A stretch of 64,000 nucleotides of DNA from Streptomyces griseus (GCF_001715295.1 NZ_MDKB01000002.1:2068313-2132312); one strand, 5' to 3'; shown: positions 8,881-18,734, numbered from the stretch's first letter. Numbers and translations are program-made. The notes: generated from the sequence alone by a model not told the origin.

Positions 8881-9105
8881 CCTGTCGAGGCCCGCTGAGG
8901 CTCTGCGCACTGACCGAGGTGCCCGGCACGCCCGTACTGGCCACGGTTCTCTGCTGAGGTCGCCCGGAACTCCCCTCACTGCCCGCGCTGCCCGTGCTCT
9001 GTGGGCTGCCCGTGCCTCTCTCGCTTGCCGCGCTGCCGGAGGTTGCCCCGGCGCGCCCGTACCGGCCCCAGCCTTCTGCTGCGGAGTCCCGCTGCAACTG
9101 CCCGC

Positions 9106-9330
9106 ACTGCCCGTGCATCTCTCCCGCCGCGTTGCGCGTGCTGTGTGCGCCGCCTGCGCCTCTCCGGCTTGCCGCGCGCTGCCCTGCTGTGCGGGCCGCC
9201 TGCGCCTCTCTCGCTTGCCTTGCTGCCCGTGCTCTGTGTGCCGCCTGCGCTTCCCTCACCAGCCGCGCTGCCCCCGCACTGCGCGCCGCCCACGGCCTCC
9301 CGCTGTTCCCGGCCTGTGCCCCGTCTTGCT
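9106..9330. repeat. About 45-bp imperfect tandem repeats, five copies
   Basis: Units begin near 9106, 9150, 9196, 9241 and 9286, sharing cores such as CCGCCTGCGCCTCTC and GCTGCCCGTGCTCTG. A looser relative starts near 9005. The 45-bp period is a multiple of three, so open frames with 15-residue periodicity appear on both strands, but none has a ribosome site or looks like a protein. Function unknown. Confidence 0.7.
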
Positions 9331-9642
9331 CAGGGCGGCCTATTCGCTCTTCGTGCTCTTCGTCTTCTGCCGCAGCGCGCCTCCGCCGAGGGAGGCGCGT
9401 AGAGGTGTTCGAAAAGGGGGCTCCGCTTCGCAGCGTCTCCTTCGGCGGGTTCTCGGGGGCAACAGCTGAGGAATTGTACGAAGCCCCGCGACCGGGTCAT
9501 TACTGCATTCAGGTGCAAAGTCGTAGCGATCATTTGCCATTGGGTGGACGGAAGTCGATTTCGTCGACCACTCACTGTTTTGGTCGAACTCTTCTCCCTG
9601 TAATCCGTCCACGGCTTGGGCGCTCAGCGTCAAGGAGGACGT

Positions 9643-12084
9643 ATGGCGGAGTTCCTCGACACCCGAGTAGCAGAACTGGCGCAGGTTCCCGTGCCTTCCG
9701 GTCGGTCCACCTCACTCGCAGCCGCGGTACTCACCGCTGACAACCGCCTGATCGTCGTCCTCGTCGCGGGCGTCGCCCTTGCCGCGCTGGTCGTCGCCCG
9801 TCTGCTGGTACGTCAGGTGCTGGCGGCAGGGGAGGGCACCGACCGTATGAAGGAGATCGCCACGGCCGTCCAGGAGGGCGCTCACGCTTATCTGGCCCGC
9901 CAGCTGCGTACGATCGGGGTCTTCGCCGTCCTGGTGTTCTTCCTTCTTCTCCTGCTCCCCGCCGACACCTGGGCGCAGCGCGCCGGGCGTTCGTTGTTCT
10001 TCCTTGTCGGTGCCCTTTTCTCGGCAACCACGGGATACATCGGCATGCGTCTCGCCGTCCGCAGCAATGTGCGTGTGGCCGCTGCGGCGCGGGAGGCGAC
10101 CCCGGCGGAAGGGGAACCGGAAAAGGATCTCACCGCCGTTTCGCACAAGGCGATGAAGATCGCTTTCCGCACCGGCGGTGTGGTCGGCATGATCACGGTC
10201 GGCCTCGGTCTGTTCGGTGCGTCCGTGGTCGTACTCGTCTACGCCGCCGACGCGCCCAAGGTGCTGGAGGGGTTCGGCCTGGGTGCGGCGCTGATCGCCA
10301 TGTTCATGCGCGTCGGGGGCGGCATTTTCACGAAGGCCGCCGACGTGGGCGCCGACCTGGTGGGCAAGGTGGAACGGGGCATCCCGGAGGACGATCCCCG
10401 TAACGCCGCAACCATTGCCGACAACGTGGGCGACAACGTCGGTGACTGTGCGGGTATGGCCGCCGATCTCTTCGAGTCGTACGCCGTGACGCTCGTCGCC
10501 GCGCTCATCCTGGGCAGGGCCGCCTTCGGGGACGCCGGCCTGGCCTTCCCGCTGATCGTTCCGGCCATCGGAGTGATCACCGCGATGATCGGTATCTTCG
10601 CGGTCGCTCCCCGGCGCGCCGACCGAAGTGGCATGACGGCCATCAACCGGGGCTTCTTCGTCTCCGCCGTGACCTCCCTCGCACTGGTGGCGGTGGCGGT
10701 CTTCGTCTATCTGCCCTCCTCGTACGCCGGGCTGGACGGAGTCACCGACAGCGCCATCACCTCGCACCGAGGCGATCCCCGGGTGTTCGCCCTGGTCGCC
10801 GTCGCCATCGGTATCGTCGTGGCCGCGCTGATCCAGCAGCTCACCGGCTACTTCACGGAGACCGGCCGGCGCCCCGTCCGCGACGTCGGGAAGTCCTCGC
10901 TGACCGGTCCGGCGACCGTCATCCTCGCGGGCATCTCCCTCGGGCTCGAGTCGGCCGTGTACGCGGCCCTGCTGATCGGCCTGGGCGTCTACGGGGCGTT
11001 CCTGCTCGGTGGTACGTCGATCACGCTGGCGCTCTTCGCGGTGGCCTTGGCCGGGACCGGCCTGCTGACCACGGTCGGCGTCATCGTCGCGATGGACACG
11101 TTCGGGCCGGTCTCCGACAACGCCCAGGGGATCGCCGAGATGTCGGGCGACGTCACCGGCGCAGGGGCCCAGGTGCTGACCGGCCTGGACGCGGTGGGCA
11201 ACACCACCAAGGCCATCACCAAGGGCATCGCGATCGCCACGGCGGTCCTGGCCGCGGCAGCGCTCTTCGGCTCCTACCGCGACGCCATCGCGACAGCCGT
11301 GGCGGACGTGGGCGCCCGGGCGGGGGAGGTGGGGCTGAGCCTGGATATCTCCCAGCCGAACAACCTGGTCGGCCTGGTCCTCGGCGCCTCGGTGGTCTTC
11401 CTCTTCTCGGGGCTGGCCATCAACGCCGTATCGCGTTCCGCAGGGGCGGTGGTCTACGAAGTGCGGCGGCAGTTCCGTGAACATCCCGGGATCATGGACT
11501 CCGCCGAGAAGCCTGAGTACGGCCGGGTGGTCGACATCTGCACCAAGGACGCGTTGCGGGAGCTGGCCACGCCGGGGCTCCTCGCGGTCCTGGCGCCGAT
11601 CGCCGTCGGCTTCTCCCTGGGGGTGGGCGCGCTCGGCTCGTATCTCGCCGGAGCGATCGCCACCGGCACGCTGATGGCCGTGTTTCTCGCCAACTCCGGT
11701 GGCGCCTGGGACAACGCCAAGAAGCTGGTCGAGGACGGCCGTCACGGTGGCAAAGGGAGTGACGCGCACGCCGCGACGGTCATCGGGGACACGGTGGGCG
11801 ACCCCTTCAAGGACACGGCCGGCCCGGCGATCAACCCGCTCCTGAAGGTGATGAATCTCGTTGCGCTGCTCATCGCCCCCGCCGTGGTGCAGTTCAGTTA
11901 CGGCGCCGCCGCGAGCGCGGGAGTGCGGGCCGGGGTGGCCGTGTTCGCCGCTGTCGTCATCGTCGGCGCGGTCTACGTCTCCAAGCGGCGCGGGATCGCC
12001 ATGGGTGACGAGAGCGGCCCGGGAGGCGACGACGGCAGTGGCGGTCGTCCTGCCCCGTCCTCCGGTCCGACGGCCGTTTCCTGA
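9643..12084 (+). CDS. hppA: Membrane proton-translocating pyrophosphatase, K+-independent type
   Basis: Integral membrane H+-pumping pyrophosphatase of 813 residues with about 16 membrane helices. It hydrolyses PPi in the cytoplasm and exports protons. The signature DVGADLVGKVE is followed by EDDPRNAATIADNVGDN and GDCAGMAADLFESY, the acidic Mg-PPi site. Lys523 in GNTTKAITKG marks the K+-independent subclass; the K+-dependent enzymes have Ala there. A second acidic site is GDTVGDPFKDTAGP. The start at 9643 is supported by AAGGAGG four bases upstream. The C-terminal ~25 residues are hydrophilic and Gly/Ser-rich. A soluble pyrophosphatase (ppa) lies far downstream. Confidence 0.97.
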   Translation: MAEFLDTRVAELAQVPVPSGRSTSLAAAVLTADNRLIVVLVAGVALAALVVARLLVRQVLAAGEGTDRMKEIATAVQEGAHAYLARQLRTIGVFAVLVFFLLLLLPADTWAQRAGRSLFFLVGALFSATTGYIGMRLAVRSNVRVAAAAREATPAEGEPEKDLTAVSHKAMKIAFRTGGVVGMITVGLGLFGASVVVLVYAADAPKVLEGFGLGAALIAMFMRVGGGIFTKAADVGADLVGKVERGIPEDDPRNAATIADNVGDNVGDCAGMAADLFESYAVTLVAALILGRAAFGDAGLAFPLIVPAIGVITAMIGIFAVAPRRADRSGMTAINRGFFVSAVTSLALVAVAVFVYLPSSYAGLDGVTDSAITSHRGDPRVFALVAVAIGIVVAALIQQLTGYFTETGRRPVRDVGKSSLTGPATVILAGISLGLESAVYAALLIGLGVYGAFLLGGTSITLALFAVALAGTGLLTTVGVIVAMDTFGPVSDNAQGIAEMSGDVTGAGAQVLTGLDAVGNTTKAITKGIAIATAVLAAAALFGSYRDAIATAVADVGARAGEVGLSLDISQPNNLVGLVLGASVVFLFSGLAINAVSRSAGAVVYEVRRQFREHPGIMDSAEKPEYGRVVDICTKDALRELATPGLLAVLAPIAVGFSLGVGALGSYLAGAIATGTLMAVFLANSGGAWDNAKKLVEDGRHGGKGSDAHAATVIGDTVGDPFKDTAGPAINPLLKVMNLVALLIAPAVVQFSYGAAASAGVRAGVAVFAAVVIVGAVYVSKRRGIAMGDESGPGGDDGSGGRPAPSSGPTAVS

Positions 12085-12654
12085 GGCGCCTGCGGTGGGG
12101 CGGGACGCGCCTGGGGCATGCGCCGGAAGGAGCGTCGTCTGCCCGGAGAGCGGGCCCGGAAGCGCGCGGTGTGTGCGACCGCACGGCGGAGGGGGGCGAC
12201 CCGAGGGTGGGCGTATCGGATCGATCCGGACGCCACGATGCGTATCCGTGTCGGCACTCACGGGCGAACTGGGCTTTCGGGCCGAGACCTCGGTCCATGA
12301 GGCGCGGCCTCGGCCCGTGTGGCGCGACCCCGGCCTGCGAGGTGCGCCCCGCCCCCGGCCCGTGTGGCGCGGCCTCGACCTGCGAGGCAGGCGAGTGACG
12401 CGACATCAGCACGCCTATGCGTCGCAAACTCTGACGTCGCGCCCGCACCACACACCGTCAGAGCGGCCGGTGATGACGCCCTCGGACCAGGTATGCGCCC
12501 GCACGTGCGTCCGACTCCCGGGGTGAGGTGTATCTCCCTCATTTCCCTTGGTGCAAATGGCTGCAAAAGCATATACATCGGATTCCTGGCGCCTGAATGC
12601 CGCCCACTTGGCGTGTAAGTTCCGGGGCCGAGAGCCTTGGAAGGGACCAATCCG
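12085..12654. other. 570-bp intergenic region with a 45-bp direct repeat
   Basis: No gene seen. Bases 12311-12355 and 12356-12400 are two copies of a 45-bp unit beginning CGGCCCGTGTGGCGCG and containing CTGCGAGG. A weak dyad (AGGCGC...GCGCCT, about 12083-12112) just after the hppA stop could serve as terminator. The final ~100 bases before the lipoprotein gene are lower in GC and presumably carry its promoter. Confidence 0.6.
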
Positions 12655-13287
12655 GTGAACAAGAAGCTTGCAGCCGCACTGTCCGGCGGTGCGGTACTCG
12701 TACTGACGCTGTCGGGCTGCAGCGACGACAGCGACAACAAGGTGAACGACTGGGCGAAGAAGGTATGCGACCAGGTCCAGCCGCAACTGCAGAAGATCGC
12801 GAACGCCAATGCCGCGATCCAGCAGCAGACGGCTGACAACAGCAAGCCCGCCGACGTCCAGCAGACCGACTCGGCTGCCTTCCAGCAGATCTCGCAGGCG
12901 TACAAGGCGCTGGGTTCGGCTGTCGAGTCGGCGGGCGCACCGCCCGTGGACGACGGCGAGACCACGCAACGGGAGGCCGTGAAGGAGCTCAACGCGTCCT
13001 CGGCGGCCTACGCCGATCTGAAGACCAAGGTCGACGCGCTCGACACGAAGGACCAGGCCAAGTTCGCCGACGGCCTCAAGGGTGTCGCCGACGAACTGAA
13101 CAAGATCAGCACCAACGGCGACCAGGCGCTGAAGAAGCTCCAGTCCGGTGAGGTCGGTGCCGCGATGGCCAAGCAGAAGGGCTGCCAGAAGCCGAAGGCC
13201 TCCGCACCCCCGGCTTCCGCACCCTCGGCCCCCGGCGGGGCATCGACGTCCGCTTCTCCTTCGGCGTCGGCGGCGAAGGAGTCGTAG
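12655..13287 (+). CDS. Small secreted hydrophilic lipoprotein
   Basis: 210 residues. A lipoprotein signal peptide (MNKKLAAALS...) ends in the lipobox LSGC with Cys22 as the lipidated residue. The mature part is charged and rich in Lys, Asp and Gln with repeated QQ and DNS motifs, mostly helical, and the last 35 residues are Ala/Pro/Ser-rich (SAPPASAPSAPGG). I recognise no enzyme domain; the same kind of protein sits between hppA and topA in other Streptomyces. The GTG at 12655 has GGAAGGGA eight bases upstream; a TTG at 12637 is in frame but lies before that site. Confidence 0.85.
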   Translation: MNKKLAAALSGGAVLVLTLSGCSDDSDNKVNDWAKKVCDQVQPQLQKIANANAAIQQQTADNSKPADVQQTDSAAFQQISQAYKALGSAVESAGAPPVDDGETTQREAVKELNASSAAYADLKTKVDALDTKDQAKFADGLKGVADELNKISTNGDQALKKLQSGEVGAAMAKQKGCQKPKASAPPASAPSAPGGASTSASPSASAAKES

Positions 13288-13460
13288 CGGCGAGGGAGTC
13301 GTGGAGGGGAAGGACGCGCGAGCGGGGCAGGGAGCCGCAGGCGAACGCGGATTCCCGGGCAGGACGGGAAGTGGCCACCCCGCGGTGGCCGCGGCGGCCC
13401 GGCACCCCCTCGTAGGTCCGGGCCGCTGCCGTTGTCGGCGGGAGCGGCGACAATGGCGGG

Positions 13461-14984
13461 GTGAGTACGACCAGCCTCCCCGCATCCGTCCGCACCCCCC
13501 GGCTCCGCGAAGCCCTGATCGCCGCGGACTTCACCGCCGACGGGCTCCTCGAGCGGCTCGGCGCGTCCGCCTACGCCGCGCTCGCCCGCAGCGAGACCGT
13601 CCCCGCGCTGCGGGCCACACGCGGCGGCTCACCGCTCGACACGCTGGTGCGGTTGTTCCTGCTGCAACGCCCCGTCCCGACCGCCCGGGCCGCCGCCGTG
13701 CTCCCTCTGGAGGAGTGCCTGGAGGACGGCTGGGTGGTGCGTGAGGAAGACCTGGTCAGGGCCACCGTCGACGTCCGGCCGTACGGCGGGCCCGAGGGCC
13801 AGGACTGGTTCATCGTCTCCGATCTCGGCTGCGCGGTCGGAGGGGCCGGCGGTATCGGCTCGCACGAGGAAGGGGTCGTCCTCGGGGTCGGCGGGGCGTC
13901 CACCACGCTCGCCGGGATCACCGTACGCAGGCCCGTCGATTCCGCTCTCGATCTGGGTACGGGCTCCGGTATCCAGGCGCTCCACGCCGCCCAGCACGCC
14001 ACCCGGGTCACGGCCACGGACGTCAACCCACGGGCCCTGGACTTCACCCGGCTCACCCTCGCCCTGTCCGGCGCCGCTCCGGCCGACCTGCGTGAGGGCT
14101 CCCTCTTCGAACCGGTCGGCTCGCAGACGTACGACCTGATCGTCTCCAATCCGCCCTTCGTCATCTCGCCGGGTGCCCGGCTGACGTACCGCGACGGTGG
14201 CATGGGCGGCGACGACCTGTGCCGGACCCTGGTGCAGCAGGCCGGTGACCGGCTGAACGAGGGGGGCTACGCGCAGTTCCTCGCCAACTGGCAGCACGTG
14301 GAGGGCGAGGACTGGCAGGACAGGGTGCGCGGCTGGGTGCCGCCCGGCTGCGACGCCTGGATCGTGCAGCGCGAGGTGCAGGACATCACGCAGTACGCCG
14401 AGCTGTGGCTGCGCGACAGCGGCGACCACCGCACGGACCCCGCCGTCTACGCCGAGCGGTACGAGGCCTGGCTGGACGAGTTCGAGGCCCGGAACACCAA
14501 GGCGGTGGGCTTCGGCTGGATCACTCTGAGGAAGTCCGCCGCCGCTGCGGCCGGGCAGCCCTCGGTGGTGGCCGAGGAGTGGCCGCACGCGGTGGAACAA
14601 CCTCTCGGACCTGCCGTGGAGGCCCACTTCGCACGCCAGGACTATCTCCGTGAGCACGATGACGCGGCGCTGCTGGCCGCGCACTTCACCCTCGCCGAAG
14701 AGGTCGTGCAGGAGCAGGTCGGCCTGCCGGGCGCGGAGGATCCCGAGCACGTGGTGCTGCGTCAGAACCGGGGGATGTGCCGCGCCACCAAGGTCGACGC
14801 CGTCGGCGCGGGCTTCGCGGGCGTGTGCGACGGATCGCTTCCCGCGGGCCGCATCCTCGACGCCATCGCCCAGCTGATGGCCGAGGACCCGGTACTGCTC
14901 CGCGACCGCACACCGCAGGCGATCCGGCTCCTCGTGGAGGAGGGCTTCCTGGAGCCGGCCGCAGGTGGCGCGCCCCTGGAGTGA
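13461..14984 (+). CDS. Class I SAM-dependent methyltransferase (HemK/RlmG-like), 507 residues
   Basis: The N-terminal ~150 residues form a helical domain seen in actinobacterial members. The SAM-binding loop LDLGTGSGIQ sits at about residues 163-172. The N6-amino-methyltransferase motif NPPF (IVSNPPFVISP) is about 65 residues later; this motif marks enzymes acting on planar amide or amino groups such as Gln in release factors or exocyclic bases in RNA. The C-terminal ~200 residues are an extra domain of unknown role, so the substrate cannot be named. The start is the GTG at 13461. Confidence 0.85.
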   Translation: MSTTSLPASVRTPRLREALIAADFTADGLLERLGASAYAALARSETVPALRATRGGSPLDTLVRLFLLQRPVPTARAAAVLPLEECLEDGWVVREEDLVRATVDVRPYGGPEGQDWFIVSDLGCAVGGAGGIGSHEEGVVLGVGGASTTLAGITVRRPVDSALDLGTGSGIQALHAAQHATRVTATDVNPRALDFTRLTLALSGAAPADLREGSLFEPVGSQTYDLIVSNPPFVISPGARLTYRDGGMGGDDLCRTLVQQAGDRLNEGGYAQFLANWQHVEGEDWQDRVRGWVPPGCDAWIVQREVQDITQYAELWLRDSGDHRTDPAVYAERYEAWLDEFEARNTKAVGFGWITLRKSAAAAAGQPSVVAEEWPHAVEQPLGPAVEAHFARQDYLREHDDAALLAAHFTLAEEVVQEQVGLPGAEDPEHVVLRQNRGMCRATKVDAVGAGFAGVCDGSLPAGRILDAIAQLMAEDPVLLRDRTPQAIRLLVEEGFLEPAAGGAPLE

Positions 14985-15429
14985 CGTCCGGTGCCTCACC
15001 GGGCGCGGCGGTGGGCACGCCCACGCCGCCCGGGCCGGACGCGGGACCGTCTCCGCCGACGGGCCGCGAGGCGGTGTCCGTCGTCTGCCCCCGGCGGCGG
15101 GTCCCCGCGTGCCCGGCCCGCTCACCCTTGCGACCAGCGCCTTTGCGGGCCGCAGCGGTGCGTTCACTCCTCGGCGCCCCCGTTCCTCCGGGCCGTTCCC
15201 GGCACGGCTGCGAGCCGTTCACCCGCGGTTCGTTCCGGTGATGCGGCGACGTGGCAGTCTCCCTGCTGCCGGCAGTACGGACACGTCAGCGGCGCGGACA
15301 CAGGAGCGCCGCGCCCGAGCCCGTGGACGGCGCAGCGACGGCGGGGCGGACGGCACGGCCGCGCCGGATGTGGGCCAGGGGCGTCCGGTGCGGGCAGCGG
15401 CCGACGCGGAGAGTGTGAGGGGTACGGAC
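14985..15429. other. 445-bp gap with a terminator-like hairpin at its start
   Basis: Near 14999-15034 the sequence around CCGGGCGCGGCGGTGGG, CACG and CCCACGCCGCCCGG can fold into a GC-rich stem with small bulges, a plausible terminator of the methyltransferase gene. The rest is open in one frame running into the next small gene, but it has no start with a ribosome site and no recognisable protein. Confidence 0.45.
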
Positions 15430-15627
15430 ATGGAGAGCGTCACAGCGGTCTTCGCCGGTACGGCATTCGCCTTGTTCGGTGCCGCCCTCCTCGTCTGGAC
15501 AGGGGCGCGTACCATCCAGCGCGCGCCGGTCGCGCACGGTGTGAGCCCCGTCGCCTCCGCCGCTCTCGCCACCCTCTTCGGGGTGCTCTTCCTCGCCCTC
15601 GGCGTGTGGTGCTTCACGCGGGCCTGA
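15430..15627 (+). CDS. Small two-helix membrane protein, function unknown
   Basis: 65 residues: MESVTAVFAGTAFALFGAA begins a first membrane helix, a basic loop (ARTIQRAPVAHG) follows, then a second helix ending ALGVWCFTRA. The ATG at 15430 is preceded by GTGAGGGGTACGGAC, giving a GAGGGG ribosome site. The frame is open further upstream but without membrane features. It lies just before topA; I do not recognise a family. Confidence 0.6.
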   Translation: MESVTAVFAGTAFALFGAALLVWTGARTIQRAPVAHGVSPVASAALATLFGVLFLALGVWCFTRA

Positions 15628-15799
15628 CCCGCATCTCCAGCTGGGCCGATCACCGGCCGTACACCCACGACGCCGGCCCTCCGGCACCGCCCCGAAACGC
15701 GCAGGCGGAAGCGGTGCGCAGCCCGGACCGAGCGGTCCGGGCGGCAGGAATGGCGGAAGTCGGGTTACCGTTCGAGTGGCCGTTGCGGGCTTTTGCCGT

Positions 15800-15835
15800 T
15801 TGACACGGGGGCGGGTTGTACCGTCACACTCCGCA
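15800..15835 (+). promoter_or_regulatory. Candidate topA promoter
   Basis: TTGACA at 15800-15805 is a full match to the vegetative -35 hexamer, followed by TGTACC and then TCACAC 12 and 18 bases later, both weak -10 candidates. topA transcription in Streptomyces is known to respond to supercoiling; an odd spacer is a common trait of such promoters, but here that is only an inference. Confidence 0.35.
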
Positions 15836-15908
15836 GCGACAGCACCGCGGGCAGCGCCACAGCTCTGCCCGGATGCCCCACGAGTGCCGACCGGAGAGAA
15901 GAGCGAAG

Positions 15909-18734
15909 TTGTCCCCGACCAGCGAGACCGCAGGCCGCCGACTCGTCATTGTCGAGTCGCCTGCCAAGGCGAAGACGATCAAGGGCTACCTCGGCCCCGG
16001 ATACGTCGTCGAGGCGAGCGTCGGGCACATCCGCGACCTGCCGAACGGCGCGGCCGAGGTGCCGGACGAGTACACGGGCGAGGTACGTCGTCTCGGCGTC
16101 GATGTCGAGAACGACTTCCAGCCCGTCTACGTCGTCAACGCCGACAAGAAATCCCAGGTCAGAAAGCTCAAGCAGCTTCTTGCCGAATCCGACGAACTCT
16201 TCCTCGCCACCGATGAGGACCGCGAGGGCGAAGCCATCGCGTGGCATCTGCAGGAAGTGCTCAAGCCCAAGGTCCCGGTCCACCGGATGGTCTTCCACGA
16301 GATCACCAAGGACGCGATCCGGGCCGCCGTCGCCAATCCGCGCGAGCTCAACCAGCGCATGGTCGACGCCCAGGAAACCCGCCGCATCCTCGACCGTCTG
16401 TACGGCTACGAGGTCTCGCCGGTCCTGTGGAAGAAGGTCATGCCGCGGCTCTCCGCGGGCCGTGTCCAGTCCGTCGCGACCCGTCTCGTCGTCGAGCGGG
16501 AGCGCGAGCGCATCGCCTTCCGCTCCGCCGAGTACTGGGACCTCACCGGCACCTTCGCCACCGGCCGGACCGGTGACGCCTCGGACCCCTCGACGCTCAC
16601 CGCCCGCCTCAGTGCGGTCGACGGGCGCCGTATCGCCCAGGGCCGTGACTTCGGTCCGGACGGGCAGCTCAAGTCCTCCTCCGGTCAGACGCTGCAGCTG
16701 GACGAGGCGAACGCCCGCGCCCTGGCCGCCGCCCTCGCCGACTCCTCCTTCGCGGTCCGCTCGGTCGAGTCGAAGCCCTACCGCCGCTCCCCGTACGCCC
16801 CGTTCCGCACGACGACCCTCCAGCAGGAGGCGAGCCGCAAGCTGGGCTTCGGCGCCAAGGCCACGATGCAGGTGGCGCAGAAGCTGTACGAGAACGGCTT
16901 CATCACCTACATGCGTACGGACTCCACGACCCTCTCGGACACCGCGGTCTCCGCGGCCCGGGCCCAGGTCACGCAGCTGTACGGGGCCGACTACCTGCCC
17001 GACAAGCCCCGCACGTACGCCGGGAAGGTCAAGAACGCCCAGGAGGCGCACGAGGCGATCCGTCCCTCCGGCGACCGCTTCCGCACCCCGGCCGAGACGG
17101 GTCTCACCGGCGACCAGTTCCGGCTGTACGAGCTGATCTGGAAGCGCACCGTCGCGTCCCAGATGAAGGACGCCGTAGGCAACTCCGTCACCGTCAAGAT
17201 CGGTGGCCGGGCGAACGACGGCCGGGACGCCGAATTCTCCGCGTCCGGCAAGACGATCACCTTCCACGGCTTCATGAAGGCGTACGTCGAGGGCGCCGAC
17301 GACCCGAACGCCGAGCTCGACGACCGCGAGCGGCGCCTGCCGCAGGTCGCCGAGGGCGACGCGCTGACCGCCGACGAGCTCACGGTCGACGGCCACGCCA
17401 CCAAGCCGCCGGCCCGCTACACCGAGGCCTCGCTGGTCAAGGAGCTCGAAGAGCGGGAGATCGGCCGTCCGTCGACGTACGCCTCGATCATCGGGACCAT
17501 CCTGGACCGCGGCTACGTGTTCAAGAAGGGGACGGCCCTCGTGCCGTCGTTCCTCTCGTTCGCCGTGGTCAACCTCCTCGAGAAGCACTTCGGCCGGCTC
17601 GTCGACTACGACTTCACGGCGCGCATGGAGGACGACCTCGACCGCATCGCCCGGGGCGAGGCCCAGTCGGTGCCGTGGCTGCGTCGCTTCTACTTCGGCG
17701 CCGGCGACGACACCGCCGGCGCGGGCACGGCCTCCGACGCGGGCAACGGCGACGGCGACCACCTCGGTGGCCTGAAGGAGCTCGTCACCGACCTCGGGGC
17801 GATCGACGCACGCGAGATCTCCTCCTTCCCCGTCGGCAACGGCATCAAGCTCCGGGTCGGCAGGTACGGCCCCTACATCGAGCGCGGCGAGAAGGACTCC
17901 GAGGGCCACCAGCGTGCGGACGTGCCGGAGGACCTGGCACCCGACGAGCTGTCCGTGGAGCACGCCGAGGAGCTCCTGGCGAAGCCGAGCGGCGACTTCG
18001 AGCTCGGTGCGGACCCGGTCACCGGGCACCAGATCGTCGCGAAGGACGGGCGCTACGGCCCCTACGTCACCGAGGTGCTGCCCGAGGGCACGCCGAAGAC
18101 CGGCAAGAACGCGGTGAAGCCGCGGACCGCGTCGCTCTTCAAGTCCATGTCGCTGGACACGGTGACGCTGGCCGACGCGCTCAAGCTGATGTCCCTGCCG
18201 CGGGTCGTCGGTGAGGACGCCGACGGCGTCGAGATCACCGCACAGAACGGCCGCTACGGCCCCTACCTCAAAAAGGGCACGGACTCGCGTTCGCTGACGT
18301 CGGAGGAGCAGCTCTTCGACATCACGCTCGAGGAGGCCCTCGCGATCTACGCCCAGCCGAAGCAGCGCGGCCGGGCGGCCGCCAAGCCGCCGTTGAAGGA
18401 ACTGGGCACCGACCCGGTGAGCGGGGCGCCGGTGGTCGTGAAGGACGGCCGGTTCGGCGCCTACGTCACCGACGGCGAGACGAACGCGACCCTGCGGACC
18501 GACGACAGCGTCGAGGCCATCACGCCGGAGCGCGGCTACGAGCTGCTCGCCGAGAAGCGGGCCAAGGGGCCCGCGAAGAAGAAGACGGCGAAGAAGGCCC
18601 CGGCCAAGAAGGCGCCCGCCAAGAAGGCCACGGCGGCGAAGAAGACGGCCACGAAGAAGACCACCACGAAGAAGACCGCGGCGAAGAAGACGACGGCGAA
18701 GAAGGCGGCCTCGGCCGCGCCCACGGAGGACTGA
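15909..18734 (+). CDS. topA: DNA topoisomerase I (type IA) with lysine-rich C-terminal tail
   Basis: Relaxes negative supercoils by single-strand passage; 941 residues. The Toprim domain begins VIVESPAKAKTIKGYLG, with DREGEAIAWHL carrying acidic metal ligands. The catalytic tyrosine is Tyr334 in YMRTDSTTLS. Repeated DPVTG/DGRYGPY modules form the C-terminal DNA-binding region. No zinc fingers are present; instead about 50 residues from about 885 consist of AKK/TKK repeats ending AASAAPTED, the tail known from Streptomyces TopA to raise processivity. I use the TTG at 15909 (LSPTSETAG) because the upstream open frame contains the promoter region and GGAGAGAAG lies before it. Confidence 0.97.
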   Translation: MSPTSETAGRRLVIVESPAKAKTIKGYLGPGYVVEASVGHIRDLPNGAAEVPDEYTGEVRRLGVDVENDFQPVYVVNADKKSQVRKLKQLLAESDELFLATDEDREGEAIAWHLQEVLKPKVPVHRMVFHEITKDAIRAAVANPRELNQRMVDAQETRRILDRLYGYEVSPVLWKKVMPRLSAGRVQSVATRLVVERERERIAFRSAEYWDLTGTFATGRTGDASDPSTLTARLSAVDGRRIAQGRDFGPDGQLKSSSGQTLQLDEANARALAAALADSSFAVRSVESKPYRRSPYAPFRTTTLQQEASRKLGFGAKATMQVAQKLYENGFITYMRTDSTTLSDTAVSAARAQVTQLYGADYLPDKPRTYAGKVKNAQEAHEAIRPSGDRFRTPAETGLTGDQFRLYELIWKRTVASQMKDAVGNSVTVKIGGRANDGRDAEFSASGKTITFHGFMKAYVEGADDPNAELDDRERRLPQVAEGDALTADELTVDGHATKPPARYTEASLVKELEEREIGRPSTYASIIGTILDRGYVFKKGTALVPSFLSFAVVNLLEKHFGRLVDYDFTARMEDDLDRIARGEAQSVPWLRRFYFGAGDDTAGAGTASDAGNGDGDHLGGLKELVTDLGAIDAREISSFPVGNGIKLRVGRYGPYIERGEKDSEGHQRADVPEDLAPDELSVEHAEELLAKPSGDFELGADPVTGHQIVAKDGRYGPYVTEVLPEGTPKTGKNAVKPRTASLFKSMSLDTVTLADALKLMSLPRVVGEDADGVEITAQNGRYGPYLKKGTDSRSLTSEEQLFDITLEEALAIYAQPKQRGRAAAKPPLKELGTDPVSGAPVVVKDGRFGAYVTDGETNATLRTDDSVEAITPERGYELLAEKRAKGPAKKKTAKKAPAKKAPAKKATAAKKTATKKTTTKKTAAKKTTAKKAASAAPTED

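Larger units (their letters stand above)
8818..9642. other. 825-bp non-coding region with two repeat blocks and the hppA leader
   Basis: No convincing gene. It holds a 10-bp tandem repeat (8829-8880) and a block of about 45-bp imperfect repeats (9106-9330), listed separately. From about 9400 to 9642 the base composition drops clearly in GC, as expected for the promoter and leader of hppA. Within it GTCGA-N5-TCGAC (9554-9568) is a small dyad. AAGGAGG at 9632-9638 is the hppA ribosome site. Confidence 0.7.

Noticed and set aside
9106..9330. CRISPR array
   Set aside because: Repeats are adjacent, imperfect and lack unique spacers; no cas genes nearby.
9712..12261. Long minus-strand open frame (849 codons) opposite hppA
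   Set aside because: Asp/Gly/Arg/His-rich shadow of hppA codons, no ribosome site, no domain.
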